5,625 bases of DNA from Actinobacteria bacterium ATB1 (lineage in GTDB: Bacteria > Actinomycetota > Acidimicrobiia > UBA2766): positions 1 to 5,625 of the forward strand of contig QWHP01000212.1 of NCBI GenBank assembly GCA_021404985.1. The letters are read 5' to 3'. The notes beneath the pieces are model-generated. The model was not told where the DNA came from, did no database searches, and worked only from the letters and a program-made list of their open reading frames with translations. Positions within the stretch are counted from its first letter, which is position 1; each line of letters begins with the position of its first letter. Below are positions 5,190 to 5,625 of the stretch, one piece after another. The position numbers and the translations under genes are program-made.

Positions 5190-5625
5190 GCCGTGAGGCG
5201 CTTTCTCGCGGATTCGAGGCAGACCTCGTTGAGCATTCCCTCGGGGCTTGCTCCGTCCAGGAGTGATTCGAGGGCGTCTGCCACCATCCTCGTATGGGTG
5301 GCGTCCGCGTCCACAGATGCCCCGCCAATGTGCGGTGTGAGTACCACGTTGGGGAGGGAACAGAGGGGATCGGACGGGTCGAGAAACTCACCCTCGAAGT
5401 GGTCCAGAGCCGCTCCGGCGAGTTTGCCCGACTCGAGAGCGGCCGTGAGCGCCTCGCGGTCGACGATCGCCTCCCTTGCGGTGTTGATCAGATAGGAGCC
5501 GTCCGGCATGGCGTCGATCTCTGCGGCACCGATCAGCCCGGTCGTCTTGTCGGTCTTCGCGGCGTGGATCGACACGAAGAGGCTGCGCGAGAGGAGATCC
5601 GTCAGGTCGTGCACCGGCTCGTTGC
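5186..5625 (-). CDS. D-isomer-specific 2-hydroxyacid dehydrogenase, C-terminal part (5' truncated by window edge)
   Basis: The visible 145 residues are the C-terminal part of a D-2-hydroxyacid dehydrogenase (phosphoglycerate dehydrogenase-like); the N-terminus lies beyond the right edge. Reading stays open to the edge through NEP before the GTG at 5614, so that GTG is an internal valine. Motifs in fragment numbering: DLLSRSLFVSIHAA at 9-22, LINTAREAIVDREAL at 45-59, ALDHFEGEF at 72-80, and NVVLTPHIGGAS at 92-103. R50, E79 and H98 match the catalytic Arg, Glu and His of the family. The enzyme interconverts a 2-keto acid and a D-2-hydroxy acid with NAD(P)H. The usual Gly after the catalytic Arg is Glu51, and the common DVFxxEP reads DHFEGEF. 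It precedes the kinase with a 4-bp overlap. Its exact substrate, and whether it is serine biosynthesis or sugar catabolism, is open; context favours catabolism. Confidence 0.9.
   Translation of the reverse strand, partial: NEPVHDLTDLLSRSLFVSIHAAKTDKTTGLIGAAEIDAMPDGSYLINTAREAIVDREALTAALESGKLAGAALDHFEGEFLDPSDPLCSLPNVVLTPHIGGASVDADATHTRMVADALESLLDGASPEGMLNEVCLESARKRLTA

Noticed and set aside
4353..5495. 380-codon plus-strand open frame opposite the kinase and dehydrogenase
   Set aside because: It is a shadow of two motif-bearing minus-strand genes, crosses their junction, and shows no recognisable domain. Long antisense frames are expected at this GC content.
5612..5614. GTG at 5614 as start of the dehydrogenase
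   Set aside because: The frame stays open to the window edge, and the sequence after it begins mid-domain in the nucleotide-binding fold, so the codon is an internal valine.

Overview
This is a GC-rich window, by eye about two thirds G+C. It is densely coded with short gaps, some GTG starts and 4-bp stop/start overlaps. The style fits a high-GC bacterium. The amidohydrolase families here are common in Actinomycetota and relatives such as Acidimicrobiia, but assigning a lineage is inference. No tRNA, rRNA, CRISPR array, insertion sequence or phage gene was seen, and no gene-free stretch reaches 300 bases.

Plus-strand half (1-2950): the last 33 codons of an unidentified gene (stop 101-103) are followed after 59 bases by a three-gene block. 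The block holds an amidohydrolase-2 family protein (163-1329), a small SCP2-like protein (1326-1829) and a second, paralogous amidohydrolase (1826-2950). Each junction is an ATGA overlap, so the three are almost certainly cotranscribed and translationally coupled. Both enzymes keep an Asp-x-His N-terminal motif, a mid-barrel His and a C-terminal Asp. Both have Glu where the better-known ACMSD-like members have a metal-binding His. Their substrate is unknown; the lipid-carrier-like middle protein hints at a hydrophobic or CoA-linked one.

Minus-strand half (5625 down to 2965): this reads, in transcription order, a truncated D-2-hydroxyacid dehydrogenase (5186 to the window edge), an FGGY carbohydrate kinase (3720-5189, overlapping it by 4 bp), a 95-base gap, and a class II aldolase (2965-3624). 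Together they look like a sugar-catabolic set: the kinase would phosphorylate a ketose-like sugar, the aldolase would split the phosphate ester by retro-aldol cleavage, and the dehydrogenase would interconvert a 2-keto and 2-hydroxy acid. The actual sugar cannot be read from the sequence. The 95-base gap carries a perfect 17-bp palindrome (3688-3704), the best regulatory candidate in the window.

The two clusters converge with only 14 bases between the stop codons of the second amidohydrolase and the aldolase. A short GC-only inverted repeat spans this junction. No clearly new defence or mobile system was seen. The most interesting points are the amidohydrolase/SCP2/amidohydrolase sandwich and the palindrome in the sugar cluster.
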